This document shows, piece after piece, positions 62,420 to 64,000 of a DNA stretch of 64,000 nucleotides. The DNA lies in NCBI GenBank assembly GCA_963788325.1, contig CAWBGJ010000001.1, positions 62,001-126,000 of the forward strand, written 5' to 3'. The notes under the pieces were generated by a model that saw nothing but the letters and a program-made list of their open reading frames with translations, ran no database searches and was not told the origin of the DNA. Every line of letters starts with the position of its first letter. Position 1 is the first letter of the stretch. Position numbers and translations under genes: made by a program. Source of the DNA: Prado023 sp963788325 (GTDB lineage Bacteria > Actinomycetota > Actinomycetes > S36-B12 > CAIYMF01).

Positions 62420-63648
62420 AGCGCGGCGGAGTCGGTCAAGGCGTGCTCACCGCTGGGCGGCTCATAGGGGCACAGCGGGTCGGACTCCAGGGGGTCCCCA
62501 GTCCATGCGTAGGCCCGCGCGCGGGACCCGCCGCACCACTGCGCGAAGGAGCACCGACCGCAGCGGCCCTTCAACTGGGTCACGTCCCGGATCGCGAGCA
62601 TGTCGGGGTGGTTGCGGTAGACCTCGACGAGGCTGTCCGTGCGCACGTTGCCCAGGGCAATCGGCAGGAATCCCGAGGGACTGATCGTGCCGTCCTGGGC
62701 GACGAACACGATGCCGTTGCCATCGCGGATCCCGAACGAGCGTGCGATCGGACTGTGCAGGATCTGTTCCTCGGTGCTGCCCTGATGGCGCATCTGGCGC
62801 ACGGCGACCCGCCGGTAGGCCATCGCCTCGGTGGTGCGGACCTGGAAGGGGGCCTGGCCGGAGATGTCGAACAGCCAGCGCATGAGCCGCTCGGCGTCCA
62901 CGGGCGCCATCTCGTGCAGCGCCGCCCCGCGACCCACCGAGATCAGGAAGAACAGGCTCCAGCGCAGCAGGGTCTGGTCCTTGAGCACCTCGTACATGGC
63001 CGGCAGGTCAGCCGCGGTCTCGTCGGTGACCAGCGTGTTGAGCTGCACCGGCAGGCCCAGTTCGGCGGCCCAGCCCAGGGCCTCCATCGTGAGGTCGAAC
63101 GTGCCCGGCACACCCCGCACCCCGTCGTGGTGCTGCGGGTCCGACCCGTCCAGGCTCAGCGAGATCGCCTGGATGCCCGCGGCCTGCAGCTGGGCAAGGC
63201 GCGCCCTGGTCAGGTCCGCGGTCACCGCAGGGGCCAGCGAAGAGGCGATCCCGCGGGCGCCCGCCTCCCGGATCAACAGGTCCAGGTCGGCTCGGCGCAG
63301 CGGGTCCCCGCCGGTGAACACGATGTGCGGCAGCGGGCTGCCGAACGTGGCGATGTCGTCCAGGAGTGCCAGCCCCTCGGCGGTGCTCAGCTGGCCCGGG
63401 GCGGCATCGGGCATCGCGGTGGCGCGGCAGTGTCGACAGGCCAGGCCGCAGGCGGTGGTGACCTCCCAATACACGATCATCGGGGCGCGTGCGTAGACCC
63501 AGTCGGTCGGGGTGACCGAGCCGATCCCACCGGGATGCCCGCCCGGATGACCACCGGGATGCCCGCCCGGATGACCACCGGGGTGCGACCCCGGGTGCCC
63601 GCCGGGGTGCCCACCGGGATGGCTCGATCCGTGCGGATGCTGACCCAT
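62416..63648 (-). CDS. Radical SAM/SPASM protein with N-terminal His-Pro-Gly-Gly repeat
   Basis: 410 residues from ATG 63648, preceded by AGGAGG. Residues 10-44 are about eight HPGG tetrapeptides, a possible metal-binding tail. VYWEVTTACGLACRHCRATAMP (about 59-80) is the CxxxCxxC cluster motif; IVFTGGDP binds SAM. The C-terminal SPASM-like region has CGRCSFAQWCGGSRARAYAWTGDPLESDPLC, four Cys for a further cluster. Overlap with hemY suggests haem modification or decarboxylation, as for AhbD- or NirJ-like enzymes, but peptide modification cannot be excluded. The product is not proven. Confidence 0.85.
   Translation of the reverse strand: MGQHPHGSSHPGGHPGGHPGSHPGGHPGGHPGGHPGGHPGGIGSVTPTDWVYARAPMIVYWEVTTACGLACRHCRATAMPDAAPGQLSTAEGLALLDDIATFGSPLPHIVFTGGDPLRRADLDLLIREAGARGIASSLAPAVTADLTRARLAQLQAAGIQAISLSLDGSDPQHHDGVRGVPGTFDLTMEALGWAAELGLPVQLNTLVTDETAADLPAMYEVLKDQTLLRWSLFFLISVGRGAALHEMAPVDAERLMRWLFDISGQAPFQVRTTEAMAYRRVAVRQMRHQGSTEEQILHSPIARSFGIRDGNGIVFVAQDGTISPSGFLPIALGNVRTDSLVEVYRNHPDMLAIRDVTQLKGRCGRCSFAQWCGGSRARAYAWTGDPLESDPLCPYEPPSGEHALTDSAAL
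63526..63625. repeat. 12-bp tandem repeat coding HPGG
   Basis: About eight degenerate 12-base units of the kind GGGTGCCCACCG/GGATGACCACCG (plus strand) code for the His-Pro-Gly-Gly tail of the radical SAM protein. Synonymous differences between units show that the peptide, not the DNA, is kept. Confidence 0.85.
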
Positions 63649-63790
63649 CGTTCCTCCTGGGGTGGCTGCGACCGGTTCGTCCGGCTGAGCCGCTCCCACG
63701 ACCCTACGTCGCCCACCAGGAACTCCACCGGGACCTCGGTCCTGCGACTGGCGCCGGTAGTCCGGGCGCACCGTGATCTTGGGCACGCTC

Positions 63791-63806
63791 CGGCCAGATC
63801 TGGCCG
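63791..63806 (-). terminator. Palindrome CGGCCAGATCTGGCCG after prfA
   Basis: A perfect 16-base palindrome about 50 bases past the prfA stop; as RNA it gives a six-base-pair stem with a GATC loop. A related TGGCCGGATCCGCGC copy follows. Confidence 0.4.
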
Positions 63807-63854
63807 ATCCGCGCCCGGCGTTGGCCGGATCCGCGCGCCGTGTCCCAGCCCCGG

Positions 63855-64000
63855 TCAGGAGCCGGCCAGGCGCTCCGCGAGGTCGGCCTCGGTGAGCGCC
63901 TCGATCACCGGGTCGAGGTCCCCCTCGAGGACGGCATCGAGGTTGTGCGCCTTGTAGTTGACCCGGTGGTCGGCGATCCGGTTCTCCGGGTAGTTGTAGG
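63855..64000 (-). CDS. prfA: Peptide chain release factor 1, C-terminal end
   Basis: Partial: only the last 48 codons are in the window, with the start beyond base 64000. YNYPENRIADHRVNYKAHNLDAVLEGDLDPVIEALTEADLAERL is the conserved C-terminal part of RF1, including the NRIADHR segment. Recognises UAA and UAG stops. The GGQ loop that PrmC methylates lies outside the window. Separated from prmC by the radical SAM-hemY pair. Confidence 0.95.
   Translation of the reverse strand, partial: YNYPENRIADHRVNYKAHNLDAVLEGDLDPVIEALTEADLAERLAGS

Noticed and set aside
63526..63625. CRISPR or satellite repeat
   Set aside because: The 12-base units are in frame inside the radical SAM gene and code for HPGG with synonymous variation.

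Overview
The window is a high-GC actinobacterial chromosome segment. The signs are codon bias to G/C, many GTG starts, many apparently leaderless promoters (TANNNT followed 6-8 nt later by ATG or GTG), a GlgE maltosyltransferase, NucS, GarA/FtsR, and MurA with Asp in place of the active-site Cys. About 57 protein genes are packed with almost no spare DNA; no gene-free stretch exceeds 300 bases. I saw no rRNA, tRNA, CRISPR array, IS element or prophage. From memory, the gene order matches two blocks of Mycobacterium tuberculosis (around Rv1822-Rv1832 and Rv1299-Rv1327) joined by a carbon-storage region. I cannot assign a genus.

Layout. 1-2.3 kb: the end of an EF-G-like GTPase and a HAD phosphatase. 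2.3-13.4 kb (minus): glycine cleavage (gcvP, gcvH), two MerR regulators, a bifunctional-nuclease-domain protein, a GarA-like FHA protein, the DUF881/SbpA/DUF881 membrane set, a nucleotidyltransferase-mutase fusion and a CDP-alcohol phosphatidyltransferase. 13.6-33.1 kb: a TM2 protein and enoyl-CoA hydratase, then glycogen/trehalose metabolism (glgX, glgE-glgB, otsA-otsB, treS) with an alpha-glucoside-type ABC importer and its LacI regulator; isobutyryl-CoA mutase large subunit (icmA) and a thioredoxin-like co-chaperone lie among these. 33.2-47.8 kb: a set for C4/C5 acyl-CoA rearrangement (meaB, thiolase, epimerase, ccr, two hydroxyacyl-CoA dehydrogenase genes, ecm, cob(I)alamin adenosyltransferase) interspersed with nucS, murA and hydrolases. 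47.9-60.8 kb (minus): a DMT exporter, the complete F1Fo ATP synthase operon, wecA, glyA, tsaC and prmC. 60.9-64 kb: hemY, a radical SAM/SPASM protein with a His-Gly repeat, and the end of prfA.

How the genes fit together. Thiolase, hydroxybutyryl-CoA dehydrogenase, enoyl-CoA hydratase, Ccr, epimerase and Ecm can take acetyl-CoA to methylsuccinyl-CoA, most of the ethylmalonyl-CoA pathway. PduO-type adenosyltransferase and MeaB supply and guard the B12 cofactor of Ecm and Icm. GlgE/GlgB build alpha-glucan from maltose-1-phosphate, TreS and OtsAB connect this to trehalose, and GlgX trims glycogen. No maltokinase is present here.

Open reading frames are broken in three places. ccr carries nine single-base indels within about 0.7 kb, an adjacent hydrolase one, and the nucleotidyltransferase-mutase gene one. 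Each reads through to a full-length family protein once corrected, so base-level sequence error is the first explanation to test.
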